From: Gordius sp. MW1
Lineage: Eukaryota; Nematomorpha; Gordioida; Gordea; Gordiidae
Length of the DNA: 64,000 nucleotides
NCBI GenBank assembly: GCA_964036665.1
Contig: OZ038531.1
Coordinates: forward strand, 7,750,168-7,814,167
Direction of reading: 5' to 3'
Shown piece after piece: positions 30,001-45,000 of the stretch. The position numbers were made by a program, and so were the translations under genes. Within the stretch, counting starts at the first letter, position 1; each line of letters starts with the position of its first letter. The notes beneath the pieces are model-generated. The model was not told where the DNA came from and ran no database searches. It saw only the letters and a program-made list of their open reading frames with translations.

Positions 30001-33000
30001 AGATATTTAAGTGAATTAGTTATTGCTTACCTTTTCGATATGTTGTGGTTCTTCGTTCACGCTGGCTGGAAGTTGTCTCTTTAAATAGTTTTAATATTTT
30101 ATGAATATATCCATTTTAAGGGTAATTATTGTTTTCAACCTCTATATTATTCTACAAAATCCTTTATTCAGACAACTACGCTTAAAATGCGAAGAATAGA
30201 ATGTCTGAAGATGTTTTTAATGGCTTATGCATATGAATAATAGATTTGTGATAAAATTACCGTAACATTTTTCGATGATAATTTCGATTAGGTGAAGTTG
30301 TCCTGTTATCTCGAAATCTCCCAATAAATCACTTACGAATGCATTCTTGTATTTAATTTCAACAATTTTGCCATTTTCGTTAACCTTCAGGATGACATCT
30401 AATCCAATTTGATGAACTTCGATCTAAACATCAAGGAGTTACCATATATGTATGTAATAAGGTTCAGGGAAAAATGATAATGAACATATAACTGCACACC
30501 GAACTTACTATATTTATATTCTTGGGTATACACAACTTTTTAACGGATTTATTTGGCTTGAAGATTATTAGGCAGACGTACAATCCTTTTCCTTTCGGAT
30601 TTTTTATGGCGCATAGCTATGTAAAACATATATTTAACGTTTTGAGATAAATCTTACGTCACTCTTTATAATGATTCCATATGATGATAATTGGTAAATC
30701 CAGATGATTTGCTTTTTAATTATTTTAGAAATACTTGAACCAATAGCATTAATAACGAATATATCTTTTCCATCGAATGGATACAAGACATTATCGCCTT
30801 CTTTGATGAGGTAAACTTGTGCTGGGCTAAAATATAAAGAAAATAGATTTAAATAGATTTCGGAGTAGACTTACAAAAATTGAGGAATGAACGGAATCAA
30901 AATTCGAATGATATAGTTGCCGCTCTTGATGATGTAATCGCATATTTCTAGTTTAAGAAAAAAACATGATATAGTTTGTTGGCATTGAAAAAACAATTAA
31001 AAACACATACTCTTGCGGGGAATAGTTGGACGTGTTCTAAGGAAGGTTGTACCGGTTTCTATTTTTGAATAAAATTATTACAGTAATTATTTTAAAAAAT
31101 GATATAGCATGTAAGTATTTGACATAAAAGTTAAATCTGCACATAAAGGTGTAAAAACAAAGTTCACCTTCTTCCTCGGTTGTAGTACGTGGGGTTGAAT
31201 GAGTTTTGTAGGTTCCTAAATAATAATTAAACAAAGTTAAAGTCGTATAATTTTGAAATAATCTAAATCATTGTAAACGACGAATAGTAGCACTACGTCC
31301 AAATCGCATTATTGAATTCATACCTTTGGTAAGAGGTGTGGTGATTGTCCTGATCGATGTTCTTCCTGCAACGGTAATAAAAGTTACAATGCTGTACAAA
31401 ATACTCTTAACAGTTGAGGTAATTTACAATGTACAATAATTTGCATAAATAGTGGAGTTTTATATTGAATAAAGGCAAAAAGTAAAATTCTACCGGTAAT
31501 CTTGGGAGTTGTAGTTGTTTCAACGCGACGAGTCGAAGTTTCTTAAAATCAATTTAAAATTGTATATAATAAATAAGAAGACGCACATTAAATCTAATAC
31601 ACATGTTTTTAATATCTAAAAGCGGTTATACAAAAATTATAACTAGAGGCTGTGTGCTTTAAATTAAACGTTATATATTGCAGTACCTTTCCTTGAGGTA
31701 AATTTATGTGGAGTGGTGCTTTCTAAAAATAAATCAACAGTTAAGAAGTCGCATAATTAATTGAAGATATTTAAGTGAATTAGTTATTGCTTACCTTTTC
31801 GATATGTTGTGGTTCTTCGTTCACGCTGGCTGGAAGTTGTCTCTTTAAATAGTTTTAATATTTTATGAATATATCCATTTTAAGGGTAATTATGGTTTTC
31901 AACCTCTATATTATTCTACAAAATCCTTTATTCAAACAACTACGCTTAAAATGCGAAGAATAGAATGTCTGAAGATGTTTTTAATGGCTTATGCATATGA
32001 ATAATAGATTTGTGATAAAATTACCGTAACATTTTTCGATGATAATTTCGATTAGGTGAAGTTGTCCTGTTATCTCGAAATCTCCCAATAAATCACTTAC
32101 GAATGCATTCTTGTATTTAATTTCAACAATTTTGCCATTTTCGTTAACCTTCAGGATGACATCTAATCCAATTTGATGAACTTCGATCTAAACATCAAGG
32201 AGTTACCATATATGTATGTAATAAGGTTCAGGGAAAAATGATAATGAACATATAACTGCACACCGAACTTACTATATTTATATTCTTGGGTATACACAAC
32301 TTTTTAACGGATTTATTTGGCTTGAAGATTATTAGGCAGACGTACAATCCTTTTCCTTTCGGATTTTTTATGGCGCATAGCTATGTAAAACATATATTTA
32401 ACGTTTTGAGATAAATCTTACGTCACTCTTTATAATGATTCCATATGATGATAATTGGTAAATCCAGATGATTTGCTTTTTAATTATTTTAGAAATACTT
32501 GAACCAATAGCATTAATAACGAATATATCTTTTCCATCGAATGGATACAAGACATTATCGCCTTCTTTGATGAGGTAAACTTGTGCTGGGCTAAAATATA
32601 ATGAAAATAGATTTAAATAGATTTCGGAGTAGACTTACAAAAATTGAGGAATGAACGGAATCAAAATTCGAATGATATAGTTGCCGCTCTTGATGATGTA
32701 ATCGCATATTTCTAGTTTAAGAAAAAAACATGATATAGTTTGTTGGCATTGAAAAAACAATTAAAAACACATACTCTTGCGGGGAATAGTTGGACGTGTT
32801 CTAAGGAAGGTTGTACCGGTTTCTATTTTTGAATAAAATTATTACAGTAATTATTTTAAAAAATGATATAGCATGTAAGTATTTGACATAAAAGTTAAAT
32901 CTGCACATAAAGGTGTAGAAACAAAGTTCACCTTCTTCCTCGGTTGTAGTACGTGGGGTTGAATGAGTTTTGTAGGTTCCTAAATAATAATTAAACAAAG

Positions 33001-36000
33001 TTAAAGTCGTATAATTTTGAAATAATCTAAATCATTGTAAACGACGAATAGTAGCACTACGTCCAAATCGCATTATTGAATTCATACCTTTGGTAAGAGG
33101 TGTGGTGATTGTCCTGATCGATGTTCTTCCTGCAACGGTAATAAAAGTTACAATGCTGTACAAAATACTCTTAACAGTCGAGGTAATTTACAATGTACAA
33201 TAATTTGCATAAATAGTGGAGTTTTATATTGAATAAAGGCAAAAAGTAAAATTCTACCGGTAATCTTGGGAGTTGTAGTTGTTTCAACGCGACGAGTCGA
33301 AGTTTCTTAAAATCAATTTAAGATTGTATATAATAAATAAGAAGACGCACATTGAATCTAATACACATGTTTTTAATATCTTGATAAAAGCGGTTATAAA
33401 AAATTATAACTAGAGGCTGTGTGCTTTAAACTAAACGTTATATATTGCAGTACCTTTCCTTGAGGTAAATTTATGTGGAGTGGTGCTTTCTAAAAATAAA
33501 TCAACAGTTAAGAGGTCGCATAATTAATTGAAGATATTTAAGTGAATTAGTTATTGCTTACCTTTTCGATATGTTGTGGTTCTTCGTTCACGCTGGCTGG
33601 AAGTTGTCTCTTTAAATAGTTTTAATATTTTATGAATATATCCATTTTAAGGGTAATTATTGTTTTCAACCTCTATATTATTCTACAAAATCCTTTATTC
33701 AAACAACTACGCTTAAAATGCGAAGAATAGAATGTCTGAAGATGTTTTTAATGGCTTATGCATATGAATAATAGATTTGTGATAAAATTACCGTAACATT
33801 TTTCGATGATAATTTCGATTAGGTGAAGTTGTCCTGTTATCTCGAAATCTCCCAATAAATCACTTACGAATGCATTCTTGTATTTAATTTCAACAATTTT
33901 GCCATTTTCGTTAACCTTCAGGATGACATCTAATCCAATTTGATGAACTTCGATCTAAACATCAAGGAGTTACCATATATGTATGTAATAAGGTTCAGGG
34001 AAAAATGATAATGAACATATAACTGCACACCGAACTTACTATATTTATATTCTTGGGTATACACAACTTTTTAACGGATTTATTTGGCTTGAAGATTATT
34101 AGGCAGACGTACAATCCTTTTCCTTTCGGATTTTTTATGGCGCATAGCTATGTAAAACATATATTTAACGTTTTGAGATAAATCTTACGTCACTCTTTAT
34201 AATGATTCCATATGATGATAATTGGTAAATCCAGATGATTTGCTTTTTAATTATTTTAGAAATACTTGAACCAATAGCATTAATAACGAATATATCTTTT
34301 CCATCGAATGGATACAAGACATTATCGCCTTCTTTGATGAGGTAAACTTGTGCTGGGCTAAAATATAATGAAAATAGATTTAAATAGATTTCGGAGTAGA
34401 CTTACAAAAATTGAGGAATGAACGGAATCAAAATTCGAATGATATAGTTGCCGCTCTTGATGATGTAATCGCATATTTCTAGTTTAAGAAAAAAACATGA
34501 TATAGTTTGTTGGCATTGAAAAAACAATTAAAAACACATACTCTTGCGGGGAATAGTTGGACGTGTTCTAAGGAAGGTTGTACCGGTTTCTATTTTTGAA
34601 TAAAATTATTACAGTAATTATTTTAAAAAATGATATAGCATGTAAGTATTTGACATAAAAGTTAAATCTGCACATAAAGGTGTAGAAACAAAGTTCACCT
34701 TCTTCCTCGGTTGTAGTACGTGGGGTTGAATGAGTTTTGTAGGTTCCTAAATAATAATTAAACAAAGTTAAAGTCGTATAATTTTGAAATAATCTAAATC
34801 ATTGTAAACGACGAATAGTAGCACTACGTCCAAATCGCATTATTGAATTCATACCTTTGGTAAGAGGTGTGGTGATTGTCCTGATCGATGTTCTTCCTGC
34901 AACGGTAATAAAAGTTACAATGCTGTACAAAATACTCTTAACAGTCGAGGTAATTTACAATGTACAATAATTTGCATAAATAGTGGAGTTTTATATTGAA
35001 TAAAGGCAAAAAGTAAAATTCTACCGGTAATCTTGGGAGTTGTAGTTGTTTCAACGCGACGAGTCGAAGTTTCTTAAAATCAATTTAAAATTGTATATAA
35101 TAAATAAGAAGACGCACATTGAATCTAATACACATGTTTTTAATATCTTGATAAAAGCGGTTATACAAAAATTATAACTAGAGGCTGTGTGCTTTAAATT
35201 AAACGTTATATATTGCAGTACCTTTCCTTGAGGTAAATTTATGTGGAGTGGTGCTTTCTAAAAATAAATCAACAGTTAAGAAGTCGCATAATTAATTGAA
35301 GATATTTAAGTGAATTAGTTATTGCTTACCTTTTCGATATGTTGTGGTTCTTCGTTCACGCTGGCTGGAAGTTGTCTCTTTAAATAGTTTTAATATTTTA
35401 TGAATATATCCATTTTAAGGGTAATTATTGTTTTCAACCTCTATATTATTCTACAAAATCCTTTATTCAAACAACTACGCTTAAAATGCGAAGAATAGAA
35501 TGTCTGAAGATGTTTTTAATGGCTTATGCATATGAATAATAGATTTGTGATAAAATTACCGTAACATTTTTCGATGATAATTTCGATTAGGTGAAGTTGT
35601 CCTGTTATCTCGAAATCTCCCAATAAATCACTTACGAATGCATTCTTGTATTTAATTTCAACAATTTTGCCATTTTCGTTAACCTTCAGGATGACATCTA
35701 ATCCAATTTGATGAACTTCGATCTAAACATCAAGGAGTTACCATATATGTATGTAATAAGGTTCAGGGAAAAATGATAATGAACATATAACTGCACACCG
35801 AACTTACTATATTTATATTCTTGGGTATACACAACTTTTTAACGGATTTATTTGGCTTGAAGATTATTAGGCAGACGTACAATCCTTTTCCTTTCGGATT
35901 TTTTATGGCGCATAGCTATGTAAAACATATATTTAACGTTTTGAGATAAATCTTACGTCACTCTTTATAATGATTCCATATGATGATAATTGGTAAATCC

Positions 36001-39000
36001 AGATGATTTGCTTTTTAATTATTTTAGAAATACTTGAACCAATAGCATTAATAACGAATATATCTTTTCCATCGAATGGATACAAGACATTATCGCCTTC
36101 TTTGATGAGGTAAACTTGTGCTGGGCTAAAATATAATGAAAATAGATTTAAATAGATTTCGGAGTAGACTTACAAAAATTGAGGAATGAACGGAATCAAA
36201 ATTCGAATGATATAGTTGCCGCTCTTGATGATGTAATCGCATATTTCTAGTTTAAGAAAAAAACATGATATAGTTTGTTGGCATTGAAAAAACAATTAAA
36301 AACACATACTCTTGCGGGGAATAGTTGGACGTGTTCTAAGGAAGGTTGTACCGGTTTCTATTTTTGAATAAAATTATTACAGTAATTATTTTAAAAAATG
36401 ATATAGCATGTAAGTATTTGACATAAAAGTTAAATCTGCACATAAAGGTGTAGAAACAAAGTTCACCTTCTTCCTCGGTTGTAGTACGTGGGGTTGAATG
36501 AGTTTTGTAGGTTCCTAAATAATAATTAAACAAAGTTAAAGTCGTATAATTTTGAAATAATCTAAATCATTGTAAACGACGAATAGTAGCACTACGTCCA
36601 AATCGCATTATTGAATTCATACCTTTGGTAAGAGGTGTGGTGATTGTCCTGATCGATGTTCTTCCTGCAACGGTAATAAAAGTTACAATGCTGTACAAAA
36701 TACTCTTAACAGTCGAGGTAATTTACAATGTACAATAATTTGCATAAATAGTGGAGTTTTATATTGAATAAAGGCAAAAAGTAAAATTCTACCGGTAATC
36801 TTGGGAGTTGTAGTTGTTTCAACGCGACGAGTCGAAGTTTCTTAAAATCAATTTAAAATTGTATATAATAAATAAGAAGACGCACATTGAATTTAATACA
36901 CATGTTTTTAATATCTTGATAAAAGCGGTTATACAAAAATTATAACTAGAGGCTGTGTGCTTTAAATTAAACGTTATATATTGCAGTACCTTTCCTTGAG
37001 GTAAATTTATGTGGAGTGGTGCTTTCTAAAAATAAATCAACAGTTAAGAAGTCGCATAATTAATTGAAGATATTTAAGTGAATTAGTTATTGCTTACCTT
37101 TTCGATATGTTGTGGTTCTTCGTTCACGCTGGCTGGAAGTTGTCTCTTTAAATAGTTTTAATATTTTATGAATATATCCATTTTAAGGGTAATTATTGTT
37201 TTCAACCTCTATATTATTCTACAAAATCCTTTATTCAAACAACTACGCTTAAAATGCGAAGAATAGAATGTCTGAAGATGTTTTTAATGGCTTATGCATA
37301 TGAATAATAGATTTGTGATAAAATTACCGTAACATTTTTCGATGATAATTTCGATTAGGTGAAGTTGTCCTGTTATCTCGAAATCTCCCAATAAATCACT
37401 TACGAATGCATTCTTGTATTTAATTTCAACAATTTTGCCATTTTCGTTAACCTTCAGGATGACATCTAATCCAATTTGATGAACTTCGATCTAAACATCA
37501 AGGAGTTACCATATATGTATGTAATAAGGTTCAGGGAAAAATGATAATGAACATATAACTGCACACCGAACTTACTATATTTATATTCTTGGGTATACAC
37601 AACTTTTTAACGGATTTATTTGGCTTGAAGATTATTAGGCAGACGTACAATCCTTTTCCTTTCGGATTTTTTATGGCGCATAGCTATGTAAAACATATAT
37701 TTAACGTTTTGAGATAAATCTTACGTCACTCTTTATAATGATTCCATATGATGATAATTGGTAAATCCAGATGATTTGCTTTTTAATTATTTTAGAAATA
37801 CTTGAACCAATAGCATTAATAACGAATATATCTTTTCCATCGAATGGATACAAGACATTATCGCCTTCTTTGATGAGGTAAACTTGTGCTGGGCTAAAAT
37901 ATAATGAAAATAGATTTAAATAGATTTCGGAGTAGACTTACAAAAATTGAGGAATGAACGGAATCGAAATTCGAATGATATAGTTGCCACTCTTGATGAT
38001 GTAATCGCATATTTCTAGTTTAAGAAAAAAACATGATATAGTTTGTTGGCATTGAAAAACAATTAAAAACACATACTCTTGCGGGGAATAGTTGGACGTG
38101 TTCTAAGGAAGGTTGTACCGGTTTCTATTTTTGAATAAAATTATTACAGTAATTATTTTAAAAAATGATATAGCATGTAAGTATTTGACATAAAAGTTAA
38201 ATCTGCACATAAAGGTGTAGAAACAAAGTTCACCTTCTTCCTCGGTTGTAGTACGTGGGGTTGAATGAGTTTTGTAGGTTCCTAAATAATAATTAAACAA
38301 AGTTAAAGTCGTATAATTTTGAAATAATCTAAATCATTGTAAACGACGAATAGTAGCACTACGTCCAAATCGCATTATTGAATTCATACCTTTGGTAAGA
38401 GGTGTGGTGATTGTCCTGATCGATGTTCTTCCTGCAACGGTAATAAAAGTTACAATGCTGTACAAAATACTCTTAACAGTCGAGGTAATTTACAATGTAC
38501 AATAATTTGCATAAATAGTGGAGTTTTATATTGAATAAAGGCAAAAAGTAAAATTCTACCGGTAATCTTGGGAGTTGTAGTTGTTTCAACGCGACGAGTC
38601 GAAGTTTCTTAAAATCAATTTAAAATTGTATATAATAAATAAGAAGACGCACATTGAATCTAATACACATGTTTTTAATATCTTGATAAAAGCGGTTATA
38701 CAAAAATTATAACTAGAGGCTGTGTGCTTTAAATTAAACGTTATATATTGCAGTACCTTTCCTTGAGGTAAATTTATGTGGAGTGGTGCTTTCTAAAAAT
38801 AAATCAACAGTTAAGAAGTCGCATAATTAATTGAAGATATTTAAGTGAATTAGTTATTGCTTACCTTTTCGATATGTTGTGGTTCTTCGTTCACGCTGGC
38901 TGGAAGTTGTCTCTTTAAATAGTTTTAATATTTTATGAATATATCCATTTTAAGGGTAATTATTGTTTTCAACCTCTATATTATTCTACAAAATCCTTTA

Positions 39001-42000
39001 TTCAAACAACTACGCTTAAAATGCGAAGAATAGAATGTCTGAAGATGTTTTTAATGGCTTATGCATATGAATAATAGATTTGTGATAAAATTACCGTAAC
39101 ATTTTTCGATGATAATTTCGATTAGGTGAAGTTGTCCTGTTATCTCGAAATCTCCCAATAAATCACTTACGAATGCATTCTTGTATTTAATTTCAACAAT
39201 TTTGCCATTTTCGTTAACCTTCAGGATGACATCTAATCCAATTTGATGAACTTCGATCTAAACATCAAGGAGTTACCATATATGTATGTAATAAGGTTCA
39301 GGGAAAAATGATAATGAACATATAACTGCACACCGAACTTACTATATTTATATTCTTGGGTATACACAACTTTTTAACGGATTTATTTGGCTTGAAGATT
39401 ATTAGGCAGACGTACAATCCTTTTCCTTTCGGATTTTTTATGGCGCATAGCTATGTAAAACATATATTTAACGTTTTGAGATAAATCTTACGTCACTCTT
39501 TATAATGATTCCATATGATGATAATTGGTAAATCCAGATGATTTGCTTTTTAATTATTTTAGAAATACTTGAACCAATAGCATTAATAACGAATATATCT
39601 TTTCCATCGAATGGATACAAGACATTATCGCCTTCTTTGATGAGGTAAACTTGTGCTGGGCTAAAATATAATGAAAATAGATTTAAATAGATTTCGGAGT
39701 AGACTTACAAAAATTGAGGAATGAACGGAATCAAAATTCGAATGATATAGTTGCCGCTCTTGATGATGTAATCGCATATTTCTAGTTTAAGAAAAAAACA
39801 TGATATAGTTTGTTGGCATTGAAAAAACAATTAAAAACACATACTCTTGCGGGGAATAGTTGGACGTGTTCTAAGGAAGGTTGTACCGGTTTCTATTTTT
39901 GAATAAAATTATTACAGTAATTATTTTAAAAAATGATATAGCATGTAAGTATTTGACATAAAAGTTAAATCTGCACATAAAGGTGTAGAAACAAAGTTCA
40001 CCTTCTTCCTCGGTTGTAGTACGTGGGGTTGAATGAGTTTTGTAGGTTCCTAAATAATAATTAAACAAAGTTAAAGTCGTATAATTTTGAAATAATCTAA
40101 ATCATTGTAAACGACGAATAGTAGCACTACGTCCAAATCGCATTATTGAATTCATACCTTTGGTAAGAGGTGTGGTGATTGTCCTGATCGATGTTCTTCC
40201 TGCAACGGTAATAAAAGTTACAATGCTGTACAAAATACTCTTAACTGTCGAGGTAATTTACAATGTACAATAATTTGCATAAATAGTGGAGTTTTATATT
40301 GAATAAAGGCAAAAAGTAAAATTCTACCGGTAATCTTGGGAGGTGTAGTTGTTTCAACGCGACGAGTCGAAGTTTCTTAAAATCAATTTAAAATTGTATA
40401 TAATAAATAAGAAGACGCACATTGAATCTAATACACATGTTTTTAATATCTTGATAAAAGCGGTTATACAAAAATTATAACTAGAGGCTGTGTGCTTTAA
40501 ATTAAACGTTATATATTGCAGTACCTTTCCTTGAGGTAAATTTATGTGGAGTGGTGCTTTCTAAAAATAAATCAACAGTTAAGAAGTCGCATAATTAATT
40601 GAAGATATTTAAGTGAATTAGTTATTGCTTACCTTTTCGATATGTTGTGGTTCTTCGTTCACGCTGGCTGGAAGTTGTCTCTTTAAATAGTTTTAATATT
40701 TTATGAATATATCCATTTTAAGGGTAATTATTGTTTTCAACCTCTATATTATTCTACAAAATCCTTTATTCAAACAACTACGCTTAAAATGCGAAGAATA
40801 GAATGTCTGAAGATGTTTTTAATGGCTTATGCATATGAATAATAGATTTGTGATAAAATTACCGTAACATTTTTCGATGATAATTTCGATTAGGTGAAGT
40901 TGTCCTGTTATCTCGAAATCTCCCAATAAATCACTTACGAATGCATTCTTGTATTTAATTTCAACAATTTTGCCATTTTCGTTAACCTTCAGGATGACAT
41001 CTAATCCAATTTGATGAACTTCGATCTAAACATCAAGGAGTTACCATATATGTATGTAATAAGGTTCAGGGAAAAATGATAATGAACATATAACTGCACA
41101 CCGAACTTACTATATTTATATTCTTGGGTATACACAACTTTTTAACGGATTTATTTGGCTTGAAGATTATTAGGCAGACGTACAATCCTTTTCCTTTCGG
41201 ATTTTTTATGGCGCATAGCTATGTAAAACATATATTTAACGTTTTGAGATAAATCTTACGTCACTCTTTATAATGATTCCATATGATGATAATTGGTAAA
41301 TCCAGATGATTTGCTTTTTAATTATTTTAGAAATACTTGAACCAATAGCATTAATAACGAATATATCTTTTCCATCGAATGGATACAAGACATTATCGCC
41401 TTCTTTGATGAGGTAAACTTGTGCTGGGCTAAAATATAATGAAAATAGATTTAAATAGATTTCGGAGTAGACTTACAAAAATTGAGGAATGAACGGAATC
41501 AAAATTCGAATGATATAGTTGCCGCTCTTGATGATGTAATCGCATATTTCTAGTTTAAGAAAAAAACATGATATAGTTTGTTGGCATTGAAAAAACAATT
41601 AAAAACACATACTCTTGCGGGGAATAGTTGGACGTGTTCTAAGGAAGGTTGTACCGGTTTCTATTTTTGAATAAAATTATTACAGTAATTATTTTAAAAA
41701 ATGATATAGCATGTAAGTATTTGACATAAAAGTTAAATCTGCACATAAAGGTGTAGAAACAAAGTTCACCTTCTTCTTCGGTTGTAGTACGTGGGGTTGA
41801 ATGAGTTTTGTAGGTTCCTAAATAATAATTAAACAAAGTTAAAGTCGTATAATTTTGAAATAATCTAAATCATTGTAAACGACGAATAGTAGCACTACGT
41901 CCAAATCGCATTATTGAATTCATACCTTTGGTAAGAGGTGTGGTGATTGTCCTGATCGATGTTCTTCCTGCAACGGTAATAAAAGTTACAATGCTGTACA

Positions 42001-45000
42001 AAATACTCTTAACAGTCGAGGTAATTTACAATGTACAATAATTTGCATAAATAGTGGAGTTTTATATTGAATAAAGGCAAAAAGTAAAATTCTACCGGTA
42101 ATCTTGGGAGTTGTAGTTGTTTCAACGCGACGAGTCGAAGTTTCTTAAAATCAATTTAAAATTGTATATAATAAATAAGAAGACGCACATTGAATCTAAT
42201 ACACATGTTTTTAATATCTTGATAAAAGCGGTTATACAAAAATTATAACTAGAGGCTGTGTGCTTTAAATTAAACGTTATATATTGCAGTACCTTTCCTT
42301 GAGGTAAATTTATGTGGAGTGGTGCTTTCTAAAAATAAATCAACAGTTAAGAAGTCGCATAATTAATTGAAGATATTTAAGTGAATTAGTTATTGCTTAC
42401 CTTTTCGATATGTTGTGGTTCTTCGTTCACGCTGGCTGGAAGTTGTCTCTTTAAATAGTTTTAATATTTTATGAATATATCCATTTTAAGGGTAATTATT
42501 GTTTTCAACCTCTATATTATTCTACAAAATCCTTTATTCAAACAACTACGCTTAAAATGCGAAGAATAGAATGTCTGAAGATGTTTTTAATGGCTTATGC
42601 ATATGAATAATAGATTTGTGATAAAATTACCGTAACATTTTTCGATGATAATTTCGATTAGGTGAAGTTGTCCTGTTATCTCGAAATCTCCCAATAAATC
42701 ACTTACGAATGCATTCTTGTATTTAATTTCAACAATTTTGCCATTTTCGTTAACCTTCAGGATGACATCTAATCCAATTTGATGAACTTCGATCTAAACA
42801 TCAAGGAGTTACCATATATGTATGTAATAAGGTTCAGGGAAAAATGATAATGAACATATAACTGCACACCGAACTTACTATATTTATATTCTTGGGTATA
42901 CACAACTTTTTAACGGATTTATTTGGCTTGAAGATTATTAGGCAGACGTACAATCCTTTTCCTTTCGGATTTTTTATGGCGCATAGCTATGTAAAACATA
43001 TATTTAACGTTTTGAGATAAATCTTACGTCACTCTTTATAATGATTCCATATGATGATAATTGGTAAATCCAGATGATTTGCTTTTTAATTATTTTAGAA
43101 ATACTTGAACCAATAGCATTAATAACGAATATATCTTTTCCATCGAATGGATACAAGACATTATCGCCTTCTTTGATGAGGTAAACTTGTGCTGGGCTAA
43201 AATATAATGAAAATAGATTTAAATAGATTTCGGAGTAGACTTACAAAAATTGAGGAATGAACGGAATCAAAATTCGAATGATATAGTTGCCGCTCTTGAT
43301 GATGTAATCGCATATTTCTAGTTTAAGAAAAAAACATGATATAGTTTGTTGGCATTGAAAAAACAATTAAAAACACATACTCTTGCGGGGAATAGTTGGA
43401 CGTGTTCTAAGGAAGGTTGTACCGGTTTCTATTTTTGAATAAAATTATTACAGTAATTATTTTAAAAAATGATATAGCATGTAAGTATTTGACATAAAAG
43501 TTAAATATGCACATAAAGGTGTAGAAACAAAGTTCACCTTCTTCCTCGGTTGTAGTACGTGGGGTTGAATGAGTTTTGTAGGTTCCTAAATAATAATTAA
43601 ACAAAGTTAAAGTCGTATAATTTTGAAATAATCTAAATCATTGTAAACGACGAATAGTAGCACTACGTCCAAATCGCATTATTGAATTCATACCTTTGGT
43701 AAGAGGTGTGGTGATTGTCCTGATCGATGTTCTTCCTGCAACGGTAATAAAAGTTACAATGCTGTACAAAATACTCTTAACAGTCGAGGTAATTTACAAT
43801 GTACAATAATTTGCATAAATAGTGGAGTTTTGTATTGAATAAAGGCAAAAAGTAAAATTCTACCGGTAATCTTGGGAGTTGTAGTTGTTTCAACGCGACG
43901 AGTCGAAGTTTCTTAAAATCAATTTAAAATTGTATATAATAAATAAGAAGACGCACATTGAATCTAATACACATGTTTTTAATATCTTGATAAAAGCGGT
44001 TATACAAAAATTATAACTAGAGGCTGTGTGCTTTAAATTAAACGTTATATATTGCAGTACCTTTCCTTGAGGTAAATTTATGTGGAGTGGTGCTTTCTAA
44101 AAATAAATCAACAGTTAAGAAGTCGCATAATTAATTGAAGATATTTAAGTGAATTAGTTATTGCTTACCTTTTCGATATGTTGTGGTTCTTCGTTCACGC
44201 TGGCTGGAAGTTGTCTCTTTAAATAGTTTTAATATTTTATGAATATATCCATTTTAAGGGTAATTATTGTTTTCAACCTCTATATTATTCTACAAAATCC
44301 TTTATTCAAACAACTACGCTTAAAATGCGAAGAATAGAATGTCTGAAGATGTTTTTAATGGCTTATGCATATGAATAATAGATTTGTGATAAAATTACCG
44401 TAACATTTTTCGATGATAATTTCGATTAGGTGAAGTTGTCCTGTTATCTCGAAATCTCCCAATAAATCACTTACGAATGCATTCTTGTATTTAATTTCAA
44501 CAATTTTGCCATTTTCGTTAACCTTCAGGATGACATCTAATCCAATTTGATGAACTTCGATCTAAACATCAAGGAGTTACCATATATGTATGTAATAAGG
44601 TTCAGGGAAAAATGATAATGAACATATAACTGCACACCGAACTTACTATATTTATATTCTTGGGTATACACAACTTTTTAACGGATTTATTTGGCTTGAA
44701 GATTATTAGGCAGACGTACAATCCTTTTCCTTTCGGATTTTTTATGGCGCATAGCTATGTAAAACATATATTTAACGTTTTGAGATAAATCTTACGTCAC
44801 TCTTTATAATGATTCCATATGATGATAATTGGTAAATCCAGATGATTTGCTTTTTAATTATTTTAGAAATACTTGAACCAATAGCATTAATAACGAATAT
44901 ATCTTTTCCATCGAATGGATACAAGACATTATCGCCTTCTTTGATGAGGTAAACTTGTGCTGGGCTAAAATATAATGAAAATAGATTTAAATAGATTTCG

